From Actinoplanes sp. NBC_00393 (GTDB lineage: Bacteria; Actinomycetota; Actinomycetes; Mycobacteriales; Micromonosporaceae): a DNA stretch of 64,000 nucleotides. Location: positions 7,830,501 through 7,894,500 of the forward strand of contig NZ_CP107942.1 of the NCBI RefSeq assembly GCF_036053395.1, read 5' to 3'. Under the pieces are notes generated by a model. The model had not been told where the DNA came from. It did not search any database and was given only the letters and a program-made list of their open reading frames with translations. Shown here in pieces: positions 54,339 through 63,347 of the stretch. The stretch's first letter is position 1; each line of letters begins with the position of its first letter. The translations under genes and the position numbers were made by a program.

Positions 54339-57300
54339 TCACCTGCTCCAAGAAGTAGTCATAGCCCCGGTCCGGCTGCATGAATGTACCGTTGTCGCCT
54401 TCACGAATGACCATCGTGCCGCTCTTGGAGTCCCACCATCCCCAACGCGGAGTTCCCGACGGGGTGTCCCTCATCTTGATTCCCGGCTTGCCGCGCATGA
54501 GGTCCTCGATGTATTCCGCGACATCTTCGTCGTCCACGCCGGGGATGGACCGGCCGTTCGCGTGCATGGCGATCTTGTCGGCGACGAGCGAGACGTTGCC
54601 GCCCTGACTGGCCGGGTCCGGCTGCCCCTTCTTGCACGGGACAGTGCTGTTCGCGGCCGACATCCAACCGGCGGTCACCGCGCGGTAGAGCGTCTGGAGG
54701 CCGCCCGATCCGAGACTGTTGCCGAAGAAAGCGGGCGCGGCCCGGAATGCATTCAGCGGAGGGGTGACCGGAGGCGTGTAGGGGCACGAAGGCGCCTCTT
54801 CCTCCTCTTTCCGCTTCTTTTCCTTCTGCAGGAGTTCGTCCTGCTTCTTGCGCGCATTCCGGCTGTTCTCGGCGAATTTCTTGTACTTCTTGTAGATGTC
54901 CCAGAGGTTCCCGAGCTTCTTCAGCTTGCCGAACGGCACGAGCTCGAGGACGGCCCAGAAGCAGGCGCTCCAACTGGGCTCGTTGACGCAGGTGAGGATC
55001 TCGCCGAGGAACAGGTCGCCGAGGATCTCGAGACCGTTCTCCTTGATGAAGTCCTGCCAGCCCTGGCCGGCTGCTTCCTTGGCTGCCTCGTACGCCGCGC
55101 GATCCGCATCGCTCATTCCCTCGAGGAGCGACTGCTCCTGCTCCGGGGTCAGCCCGGAACCGTTCTTCAGCGCCTCCTCGAGCCGCTTGCGTTCGGCTTC
55201 CTCGGCCCGCTCGTACGCCTGCTGAGCTGCGACAGCGTGCTCGAGTGCCTTGCTCGCCGCCTGGGCGGCGCTGTCCGCGTGCTTCTGCGCGTCCTCAGCG
55301 AACTTCTTGGCGTCAGCGGCATCGGCCTCGGCCCGGTCCGCAGCGCCACGGGCAGCCGCGGCGTCGCTCTCCGCCGCGGAGGCGGCGCTCTCGGCGGCGT
55401 TCGCGTCGTTCTGCGCCTGCTGGGCACTGCGGCCGGCGATCGCGGCGTCGTTGGCGGCCTCGTTCGCCGCCTGCCGGGCTGCCTGCGCGTCGGCACGGGC
55501 CTGCGCATCCGCCCGGCCGGCGCTGGCCGCCGCGGCACGAGCGGCCGCAGCGTCGGCGGCCGCTTGGGCGGCGTACTTCTTCGCCTCAGCTGCCGACTGT
55601 GCCGCGTCGGCCGCCGACTTGGCTGCCGCTGCAGCCGCCACATAGGCCGGCTTGACCTGCGCGTTGGCCAGGTCCGCGGCCTGCTGCGCCTTGGTCGCCG
55701 CAACCAGCGCCTCCTCGGCGCGAGCCTGCGCCGCAGCTGCCTGCTCCGCACCGATCGTCTTGGCCTGCTCGGCCACCAGCTTCACGAAGTCGGCGTCGAT
55801 GTCGGCGCCGGTGAACGGGCTGACCATGCCGATCGCGGTGTTCGCCGGCTCCGCGATGCCCGCCGCCGACTGCCGCGCCGCCGCTGCCGCGGTCACCGCG
55901 ATCTCGGCCTGTGCCGCGGCGGCAACCGCCTCGCTGGTGGCGGCCTCGGCTTCACTCCTGGTCCGGTCCGCTGCCCACAGCGCCCGCATCGCCTGCTCGG
56001 CCGCCTGCCCGGCGAGGTTCACCGCCGCGGTCGCCGCCTGGGCCGCCTTCACCTGCTGTGCGGTCGCCACGGCCGCTTTCGCGTCCGCCCGTACCCGTGC
56101 CGCATGCGTCGCCTTCGCCGACGCCTCGGCCCGGTCGGCTGCGGCGTCCGCGGCGTCCGCGGCGGCACGCGCCCGCACCGCAGCCGCCCACGCCCGCTCG
56201 GCGGCCTGCCTGGCCTGGGTAGCCGCACCGCGCGCGTTCGCGGCTGCGCCGGTGGCGGTGTTGGCGAACGATCGTGCTGACTTGGCCGCGCCGTCGGCGG
56301 TCCGGTACTCGGCGTCCGCCTCGTTCGCCGCCGCTTGGGCTTCCGCTTTGGCGCTGTCGCTGTCGGCCGACGCCACCCACGCCTTGGTCGCCTGCGCCTT
56401 GGCCTGGGCGGTCTGCCGGTCCCGTTCCGCGACGAGCGCCGCGTCCCGGGCGGCGGCCGCCTCTCGTTCCTTGCCCCACGCCTTCGTATCGGCAGCGGAG
56501 GCCTTGTTGTTGGCGTCCTGGGCCCGTCCGCGTGCGCCGTTGGCGATGGCCGCCTGGGCTTCGGCGTTGGCACGGGCGTTGCGGGCCGCTGCGGCCTGCC
56601 GTTCCGCCTCCGCGCGGTGTGCGGCCGCGTTGGCGGCTTCCTGCTGGGCGATCTGCCGCTGTCGCTTGGCTTCCGCGGCCTGCGCTTCAGCTTCCTGGCG
56701 GTGCCGGCGGGTCTTCTCCGCCTCTTCCCATGCCTTCGCCTCAGCAGCCTGCGCCTGCTCCCGCGCCTTCTTCGCCCGCGCCGCCGCCGTCTTCGCCGCC
56801 GCCGCCTGCTTCGCCGCAGCAGCCGCCAGCTTCGCCGCCGACTTCGCGTGCTCCTCCGCATGCTGACGCCACTTGATCGCCTGCTGCGCGTGCGCCTCAG
56901 CCTTCGCCTGGGCATCCTCCGCGTTGTTCGTCGCGACGGTCGCGTCGACCGCGTGCACGGCGGTCTGCGCGGCGCCGACCGCGGCGGTGGCGGCTTCGCT
57001 CATGCCCTGGGTGATCTGCGACCACTCCGCGCCGTACTCCAGGCCGATCTCGATCAGATCATTCGCCGCAGTAGTGGCCACCTGCGCCGATCGGGCGGCC
57101 TCGGTCGCCGCGGTCTGCGCGTACCCGAGCTGCCGCTTCGACTCCGCATTCGCCGCCGCCAACTCGGTCGCCTTCGACGCCGCCGTACCACTGCCGGCCA
57201 GCACCCGGGACGCGTGCCGGGCAGAGTTCGCGGCCGCCGCCATCGCGTTCGACGCCTGCTGCAGAGCACGCACGCCTTCGCCGTGCGCCGCCAACAGGCG

Positions 57301-58107
57301 GGTCCGTGCCTCATTCGCCGCCGCCGACTTGCGCGCCAACTCGGTCAGTTCCTCGGCCGCCTTGTTCCGCGCCTCGAGGTCCTTCAGATACTGCTCACGC
57401 TCGGCCGCGTCGGCCCGCGCCGCAACCAGATAACCAGTGGTCAGGAACGTGTTGATCGCGTCGTCATCGCCCGCGAAAGCCGCCTCCGCGGCCCGCTTGA
57501 CGTTCGACTCCGCCGGCGCCGTCGCGGCGATCAGCCGAACCCGCTCCCGCAACGCCGCAGCCCGCTCAGCCGCGTCCTTGGCTTCCTTGGCATCACGGTC
57601 ACGGGCGATGGCCGCGCCGTACGCCAAGAACGCCGCCCGGTCGCTGTCGGTACCGGCCAGCACCCGGTCGACCTCGGCGTTGAAATGCTTCCCGCCGGTA
57701 CCCTTCAGCGCCTTGATCGCCGCCAGATTGTCGGCAGCTTCCTTCGTCTTCCGCGCCGCGATCTGCTTGTCCAGCGCCGGCTTGTCGGTGATCGCGAACT
57801 TCTGAATGATCACCGGATCCGCGGTAGCCAGCGCGGCCAGCGCGGCGTCGCGGACCTCCGGCTCCGGAGTCAGCTCCGCGATGTCGGCGACTGCCTTGCG
57901 CCACCGCTCGGCCATCGCATCCACACCGGTCGAGCCGTTCCACGACTCGGTGATCAGCGGCGGAACCTGGATCTCCGAGACCGTCGGAGTCGGAGTCGGC
58001 TCGGCCGCCGACGCCGGTGGGGCGTGCAGGCCCGCACCCACGATCGCTGCAGCCAGCGACGCCGTAATCCACATGCGCAGGCGCGCCCGTACCGAAGTTG
58101 TCACCAC
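54331..58107 (-). CDS. Secreted ALF-repeat/coiled-coil protein with C-terminal toxin-like tip
   Basis: About 1258 residues. The signal peptide is VVTTSVRARLRMWITASLAA... ending PPASAAEP. ALF-type helical repeats follow (about 50-230; ALATADPVIIQKFAI, AEAAFAGDDDAINTFLTTG). A very Ala-rich coiled-coil (about 240-1000) and a pre-toxin segment (LFLGEILTCVNEPSW, ELVPFGKLKKL) lead to a linker with PSCPYTPPVTPP. The last 100 residues (KIAMHANGRSIPGVDDEDVA, TPRWGWWDSKSGTMVIREGD) form a distinct domain that may be a nuclease. The layout is that of a polymorphic toxin. The start is uncertain: GTG 58107 or 58104 is preferred over ATG 58185 by the signal peptide. Confidence 0.82.
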   Translation of the reverse strand: MVTTSVRARLRMWITASLAAAIVGAGLHAPPASAAEPTPTPTVSEIQVPPLITESWNGSTGVDAMAERWRKAVADIAELTPEPEVRDAALAALATADPVIIQKFAITDKPALDKQIAARKTKEAADNLAAIKALKGTGGKHFNAEVDRVLAGTDSDRAAFLAYGAAIARDRDAKEAKDAAERAAALRERVRLIAATAPAESNVKRAAEAAFAGDDDAINTFLTTGYLVAARADAAEREQYLKDLEARNKAAEELTELARKSAAANEARTRLLAAHGEGVRALQQASNAMAAAANSARHASRVLAGSGTAASKATELAAANAESKRQLGYAQTAATEAARSAQVATTAANDLIEIGLEYGAEWSQITQGMSEAATAAVGAAQTAVHAVDATVATNNAEDAQAKAEAHAQQAIKWRQHAEEHAKSAAKLAAAAAKQAAAAKTAAARAKKAREQAQAAEAKAWEEAEKTRRHRQEAEAQAAEAKRQRQIAQQEAANAAAHRAEAERQAAAARNARANAEAQAAIANGARGRAQDANNKASAADTKAWGKEREAAAARDAALVAERDRQTAQAKAQATKAWVASADSDSAKAEAQAAANEADAEYRTADGAAKSARSFANTATGAAANARGAATQARQAAERAWAAAVRARAAADAADAAADRAEASAKATHAARVRADAKAAVATAQQVKAAQAATAAVNLAGQAAEQAMRALWAADRTRSEAEAATSEAVAAAAQAEIAVTAAAAARQSAAGIAEPANTAIGMVSPFTGADIDADFVKLVAEQAKTIGAEQAAAAQARAEEALVAATKAQQAADLANAQVKPAYVAAAAAAKSAADAAQSAAEAKKYAAQAAADAAAARAAAASAGRADAQARADAQAARQAANEAANDAAIAGRSAQQAQNDANAAESAASAAESDAAAARGAADRAEADAADAKKFAEDAQKHADSAAQAASKALEHAVAAQQAYERAEEAERKRLEEALKNGSGLTPEQEQSLLEGMSDADRAAYEAAKEAAGQGWQDFIKENGLEILGDLFLGEILTCVNEPSWSACFWAVLELVPFGKLKKLGNLWDIYKKYKKFAENSRNARKKQDELLQKEKKRKEEEEAPSCPYTPPVTPPLNAFRAAPAFFGNSLGSGGLQTLYRAVTAGWMSAANSTVPCKKGQPDPASQGGNVSLVADKIAMHANGRSIPGVDDEDVAEYIEDLMRGKPGIKMRDTPSGTPRWGWWDSKSGTMVIREGDNGTFMQPDRGYDYFLEQVNE

Positions 58108-58617
58108 AACACCCGTCCACGTCACAGCAGCAAAAGGGGAGGAGGAAAAGGGACTCAGTCCGCGAGCAAACCCCGCACGCTGCATGGCATTGACGCCGAC
58201 TCCGGCAGCACTTCACCCGTACGCCGCACAAGATCCCCCGTAGATCTGTTGGCAGAAAAGACCACGTGGGGGCGAACACCGCTGTTAGCGGATTTGTCGT
58301 CAAGCCCCCACGATCCGTGACATCTAAGCATGGACAGCTATCGAGATCCACCCCGGATCCAGGAGCGATCTATCACTAACCGCCGCTCACCTGCATCGAT
58401 GGAATCTTGGGGCGGTTTTCTCACCTTTCCGTTCTTGCCTGTGCCATCGACAGCCGTTACCGTTCCCGTCTGCATCCACCGCCCGGCCGATGCCCGGTCG
58501 GCACGATCAGATGTCAGCCATCCCCGAAGAGCGGACCTGCGACGAGGCTGGGTTCCGGATGGTCCCTGGCCCGCTCATGGATGCACGTCGCTGTCTTCAC
58601 CACGGGGGAATACACAC
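58108..58617. promoter_or_regulatory. Divergent region between toxin and ALF paralogue genes
   Basis: 510 bp separate the toxin start and the first ALF-repeat gene. A nested stem lies at 58265-58312: CGTGGGGGC pairs with GCCCCCACG, and inside it CCGCT-GTT-AGCGG. From about 58330 to 58470 the sequence is A+T-richer than the surroundings and probably holds the promoter of the ALF genes. The upstream in-frame extension of the ALF gene (to 58330) is treated as 5' untranslated because the signal peptide begins at 58618. Confidence 0.5.
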
Positions 58618-61101
58618 ATGACTGCCTCGCACCGCGCTCTGACGCGGCGCCTGCTGACCGCTGGGCTCGCCGCGGTCACTCTCACCACGACTGTCCCGGC
58701 CGTCGCGCACGCCGCGCCGGCGGGACGCGCCACGGCCGCCTACCTCGCGCTGGCCGATTACGATCAGAAGCTTGCCGTCGCCGTGAAGTTCGGTTTCGGC
58801 GACGACTTCGAGCTCATCGAGCGCGACGACCGCGACTTCGTCATCGGCCTCTGGACTCTCCTCAAGGAGAACCCCGACTTCCTGGAAGTCACGCTTGCTG
58901 CCGAGCGCGCGTTCACCACTTCGGACCCGCAGGATCCGGAGGCCGCGGATCGCGCCTGCCACGAGTTCATCGTCACCGGCGTCCACGCCGCCTACGACCG
59001 CGACGTGGCCCGGGAGCAGCGCGAGGCCGAGGCGAAGCGGCAGTCCGATGTGGCCCGTACGGCCGCTGCGGCCAGCATCGACGTGATCGCCGACGCGGCC
59101 CTGCTCAACGGCACCGACGCCCAGTTCATCCAGCAGATCTGGGAACGGGTGCTGGACGACCCCGACTGGGTCGAGGTCAAGAACGCCGCGGCGGAGGTCC
59201 GCGACGGCACCCCCGAGGAGCAGAAGCAGTTCATCGCCTCGGGTATGGCGGCCGCCGCCAAGGAGGCCGTCGAGCGCCGCATCCGCGAGGACGACGAGAA
59301 GACCGAGGCGCAGAAGGCCGCCGAGCTGGCCCGCGCGGCCAAGCAGCTCGCCGCGAACCGGATCGGCCTGCCGGTCACCGAGCAGCTGCTGAACCTGCCC
59401 GACCGGGACTTCGTCACCGAGGTCTGGAACTTCGCGCAGGACGGCTCCGAGGTTCAGGCCGCCGCCGTCGACGCGGCCCGCAGCAACGACCCGGCGGTTT
59501 GGAAGACGTTCATCGCGACCGGCATTCATCAGGCCAAGGATCGCGACATCCAGATCGCGCTGGACAAGAAGTATCAGGCCGACCGCGCCCTGGCCGAGCA
59601 GCTGAAGGCGACGGCGACCGCGAACGGCGACCTCAACCTGCTGCACGCCACCACCAGGGCGCTCGCCGGTACGCCCACCCAGCTCGACACCTTCCTGCGG
59701 GTCGGCCAGTACGACCTCGACCTGAGGACCGGTTTCGAGTCGGGCGACGTGCAGCCGACCTGGTCGAACAGCCCGGCCGCGGCGAACGCCGTCGTGAACG
59801 TCAGCAAGGCGGCGCTGGGCGTCGGCACCGGGACCGGGCACACCGGCGGAGCGGCCCTGGTCTACTCCGGCTCGGACGACAACACCCTGCAGTCCTCGGC
59901 CTACCTGCGGTCGATGGCACTGAGCCGGATCACCGTCAAGCCCGCCACCACACTGTCGTACTGGATCAAGCCGGACAGCAGCACCGCCCGGCCGGGCGTG
60001 AAGACCCGGAACAGTACGTGCGTCGCCATCGACCTCGTGTTCAGCGACGGCACGTACCTGCGCGACTCCGGCCTCAAGGACCAGCGCGGCAACCGCATCC
60101 ACCCGGCCCACCAGTGCAGCAAGCTCACCGCCGACCAGTGGAACCTGGTCGTCGTGCCGCTCGGCAGCGCGCTGGCCGGCAAGCAGGTCACCGGGCTCAA
60201 CGTCGGCTACGAGCAGTCGAACAACATCGGCGGCTACCGGGGCCTGATCGACGACATCACCATCTCCGAGTCGCCGGTCGATCCCGGCGAGCCGGGCACT
60301 GTGCCGAACTACCCGGTCGACAAGCCCGTGCGGGACTTCAACAGCGACGGCCTCGTCGACGTCGTCGGGCGTACCGCGCAGGGCGAACTCCGCCTCTACC
60401 GCGGTAACGGCAAGAACGGCTTCCTGGACGACGGCGTCTCCTTCGGCTCCGGCTTCAGCGGGTTCACCGCCGTCTTCTCATCCGGCGACTTCGACCGCGA
60501 CGGCCTCGCCGACGTCATCGGGCGCAACTCCGCGGGCACCCTGCTCCTGTACCGCGGCAACGGCAAGGGCGGATACGTCGACGGCCGGGGCATCTCCATC
60601 GGCACCGGCTGGAGCAGCCTGAACTCGCTGTTCTCACCCGGCGACTTCGACCGCGACGGCTTCACCGACGTCATCGGGCGTACCTCCCAGGGCGAGTTGC
60701 TCCTCTACCGCGGCAACGGCAAGGACGGCTTCCTCAACTCGAACGGCATCTCCGTCGGCACCGGCTGGAGCAGCCTGAACTCGCTGTTCTCACCCAGCGA
60801 CTTCGACCGCGACGGCCTCGCCGACGTCATCGCCCGCAACTCTCTGGGCGACCTGCTCCTCTACCGCGGCAACGGCAAGAACGGCTTCCTGAACGCGAGG
60901 GGCATCGTCATCGGCACCGGCTGGAACGGCTTCAACACGCTGCTGTCGGCCGGGGACTTCGACAACGACGGTCTCGCCGACGTCATCGGGCGGACCACCT
61001 CGGGCGAACTCCGCCTCTACCGCGGCGACGGCAAGGACGGCTTCCTCAACAGCGGCACCGCGATCGGCAGCGGCTGGCAAGGCCTGAACCTGATCTTCTG
61101 A
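58618..61101 (+). CDS. Secreted ALF-repeat / FG-GAP repeat protein, paralogue 1
   Basis: 827 residues. The signal peptide is MTASHRALTRRLLTAGLAAV... ending AVAHAAPAG. Four or five ALF-type helical modules fill about 35-370 (FIVTGVHAAYDRDVAREQ, FIASGMAAAAKEAVERR, FIATGIHQAKDRDIQ, FLRVGQYDLD). A beta-sandwich like a carbohydrate-binding module covers about 390-560 (YWIKPDSSTARPG, LTADQWNLVVVPLG, GGYRGLIDDITI). Five FG-GAP/VCBS-type blades end the protein (DFNSDGLVDVVGRT, GELRLYRGNGKNGF). ATG 58618 has GGGGGAA 7 nt upstream. It is probably exported and carbohydrate- or surface-binding. Confidence 0.87.
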   Translation: MTASHRALTRRLLTAGLAAVTLTTTVPAVAHAAPAGRATAAYLALADYDQKLAVAVKFGFGDDFELIERDDRDFVIGLWTLLKENPDFLEVTLAAERAFTTSDPQDPEAADRACHEFIVTGVHAAYDRDVAREQREAEAKRQSDVARTAAAASIDVIADAALLNGTDAQFIQQIWERVLDDPDWVEVKNAAAEVRDGTPEEQKQFIASGMAAAAKEAVERRIREDDEKTEAQKAAELARAAKQLAANRIGLPVTEQLLNLPDRDFVTEVWNFAQDGSEVQAAAVDAARSNDPAVWKTFIATGIHQAKDRDIQIALDKKYQADRALAEQLKATATANGDLNLLHATTRALAGTPTQLDTFLRVGQYDLDLRTGFESGDVQPTWSNSPAAANAVVNVSKAALGVGTGTGHTGGAALVYSGSDDNTLQSSAYLRSMALSRITVKPATTLSYWIKPDSSTARPGVKTRNSTCVAIDLVFSDGTYLRDSGLKDQRGNRIHPAHQCSKLTADQWNLVVVPLGSALAGKQVTGLNVGYEQSNNIGGYRGLIDDITISESPVDPGEPGTVPNYPVDKPVRDFNSDGLVDVVGRTAQGELRLYRGNGKNGFLDDGVSFGSGFSGFTAVFSSGDFDRDGLADVIGRNSAGTLLLYRGNGKGGYVDGRGISIGTGWSSLNSLFSPGDFDRDGFTDVIGRTSQGELLLYRGNGKDGFLNSNGISVGTGWSSLNSLFSPSDFDRDGLADVIARNSLGDLLLYRGNGKNGFLNARGIVIGTGWNGFNTLLSAGDFDNDGLADVIGRTTSGELRLYRGDGKDGFLNSGTAIGSGWQGLNLIF

Positions 61102-61136
61102 TCGGCCGAAACCACACACTACGGGGGAATACGCAC

Positions 61137-63332
61137 ATGTCTGTCTCCACCCGCGCGCTGACCCGGCGGCTGCTGACCGCCGGGCTCGCCGCGGTCACCC
61201 TCACCACGGTCGTCCCGGCCGTCGCCCACGCCGCACCGGCCGAACGCGCCACGACCGCGTACCTGGCCCTCGCCGACTACGACGAGAAGCTCGCCGTGGC
61301 CGTGAAGTTCGGCTTCGGCGACAACTTCGAGCTCGTGGAACGCGACGACCGCGACTTCGTGGTCGGCCTCTGGGACCTGCTCAAGGAGGATCCCGACTTC
61401 CTCGAGGTCACCCTCGCCGCCGAGCAGGCTTTCACCACTTCGGACCCGGACGACCCGGAAGCCGTCGATCGGGCCTGTCACGAGTTCATCGTCAGCGGTG
61501 TCCACGCCGCCTACGACCGCGACGTGGCCCGGGAGCAGCGCGAGACCGAGGCCAAGCGGCTCTCCGACGAGACCCGTGCCGCGGCCGCGTCCAGCATCAA
61601 CATCACCGCCGGCAAGGCGTTGCTGGACGCCACCGACACCAGCTTCATCCAGCAGATCTGGGATGCCGTCGAGAACGACGCCGACTGGCCCAAGGTCAAG
61701 GCTGCCGCTTCCGCGGCCCTCGCCGGGAACGCCGAGGAGCAGCAGCAGTTCATCGCGACCGGGCTGACTGCCGCCGCGCAGCAGGACACCGCGGACCGGA
61801 TCGCGAAGGACGAGGAGAAGACCGAGGCTGAGAAGGCTGCCGCACTGGCCCGGGCCGCCAAGCAGTTCGCCGCGAACCGCATCGGCCTGCCGGTCACCGA
61901 GCAGCTGCTGGCCCTGCCCGACCGCGACTTCGCCACCGAGGTCTGGAACTTCGCCCCGGACGGCTCCGAGGTTCAGATCGCGGCCATCGAAACCGTGCGC
62001 AGTCTCGACCCGGCGGTCTGGAAAGCGTTCATCGACACCGGCGTCCACCAGGCCAAGGACCGCGACATCCAGAAGGCCCTGGACGCCGTGGAAGCGGCGG
62101 ACCGCAAGCTGGTGCAGGACATCCTGGCGCGCGCCGAGGCCGCCTTCCAGCGCAACCTCGCCGCGGCCGCCCGCAAGGCGCTCGCCGGCACGGCTTCCGA
62201 TGTCAGCGCCTTCCTGCGTACGGGCCAGTACGCCGCGTACGAGCTGGACCGCGCCGAACGGCTGCGCTGCAACACCTCCGGCGTCGTGGACGGCCCGAAC
62301 CAGGCCGGCGGAGTCGTTTACGCCGTCGACTACACCGGCGACTGCATCGACGACCTGGGCAACCAGAACCCGTCCGGTCAGCTGCGCGCCTGGCGTGCCA
62401 CCGGCGAGATCGCTACCGGCAAGCTGTTCGTCGGCCCGTCGAGCCTGGTCGGCGGCGGCTGGACGGCCACGAACATCCCGCGCATCGTGACCGGTGACTT
62501 CAACGGCGACTTCAAGGCCGACATCATCGGTCAGGCCTCCGACGGCAAGCTGCGCGCCTGGCCGTCCACCGGCACCGTCGGCGAGAACAAGCTCTTCACC
62601 GGCGCGGCCCGGATCGTCGGCGGCGGCTGGACGACCACCAACATCCCGCGCATCATCACCGGCGACTTCACCGGCGACGGCAAGACCGACATCATCGGCC
62701 AGGCCGCCAACGGTCAGCTCCGGGCCTGGGCGTCCACCGGCAACATCGCCGAGAACAAGCTCTTCACGACCGCCGCGTCCGGGATCGTGGGCAGCGGATT
62801 CACGGTGGCCGCGTACCCGCGGATCGTGACCGGCGACTTCAACGGCGACGGCAGGACGGACATCATCGGCCAGGCGGCCAGCGGGGAACTGCACGGTTTC
62901 GCGTCGACCGGGAGCATCGCCGACGGCAAGCTCTTCGCCGCGTACAAGGTGGTCGGTGGCGGCTGGACCACCACGAACATCCCGCGCATCATCACCGGCG
63001 ACTTCAACGGCGACGGCAAGACCGACCTCATCGGCCAGGCCTCCGACGGCAGGCTTCGCGGCTTCCCGTCCAGCGGCGTCATCGACACCGGCAAGCTGTT
63101 CTCCGGCACCTATCCGATCGTCGGCGCCGGGTGGACCGCTACCAACATCCCGCGCATCGTGACTGGCGACTTCAACGGCGACGGCAAGACCGACGTCCTC
63201 GGTCAAGCCGCGAACGGCGAACTGCGCGGCTTCGCGTCCAGTGGCGTCTTCGGCGACAGCAAGCTGTTCCCGGGTGCCTATCCGATCGTCGGCGGCGGCT
63301 GGACCATCGCCAACACTCCGCGAATCTTCTGA
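61137..63332 (+). CDS. Secreted ALF-repeat / FG-GAP repeat protein, paralogue 2
   Basis: 731 residues. The N-terminal 250 residues are near-identical to paralogue 1 (ALTRRLLTAGLAAVTLTT, GDNFELVERDDRDFVVGLW, FIVSGVHAAYDRDVAREQ). Instead of the beta-sandwich the ALF part is extended to about 380. It is followed by about seven VCBS-type repeats of some 47 residues (IPRIVTGDFNGDFKADIIGQ, GKLRAWPSTGTVGENKLF, GGGWTTTNIPRI). Gene start and ribosome site (GGGGGAATACGCAC then ATG) copy those of paralogue 1. It starts 35 bp after paralogue 1, so both are probably in one transcript. Confidence 0.88.
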   Translation: MSVSTRALTRRLLTAGLAAVTLTTVVPAVAHAAPAERATTAYLALADYDEKLAVAVKFGFGDNFELVERDDRDFVVGLWDLLKEDPDFLEVTLAAEQAFTTSDPDDPEAVDRACHEFIVSGVHAAYDRDVAREQRETEAKRLSDETRAAAASSINITAGKALLDATDTSFIQQIWDAVENDADWPKVKAAASAALAGNAEEQQQFIATGLTAAAQQDTADRIAKDEEKTEAEKAAALARAAKQFAANRIGLPVTEQLLALPDRDFATEVWNFAPDGSEVQIAAIETVRSLDPAVWKAFIDTGVHQAKDRDIQKALDAVEAADRKLVQDILARAEAAFQRNLAAAARKALAGTASDVSAFLRTGQYAAYELDRAERLRCNTSGVVDGPNQAGGVVYAVDYTGDCIDDLGNQNPSGQLRAWRATGEIATGKLFVGPSSLVGGGWTATNIPRIVTGDFNGDFKADIIGQASDGKLRAWPSTGTVGENKLFTGAARIVGGGWTTTNIPRIITGDFTGDGKTDIIGQAANGQLRAWASTGNIAENKLFTTAASGIVGSGFTVAAYPRIVTGDFNGDGRTDIIGQAASGELHGFASTGSIADGKLFAAYKVVGGGWTTTNIPRIITGDFNGDGKTDLIGQASDGRLRGFPSSGVIDTGKLFSGTYPIVGAGWTATNIPRIVTGDFNGDGKTDVLGQAANGELRGFASSGVFGDSKLFPGAYPIVGGGWTIANTPRIF

Positions 63333-63347
63333 TCGGGGGACCGACAC

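Noticed and set aside
58330..58617. N-terminal extension of ALF paralogue 1 to ATG 58330
   Set aside because: It would bury the signal peptide at residue 97; ATG 58618 has a good ribosome site and matches the starts of paralogues 2 and 3.
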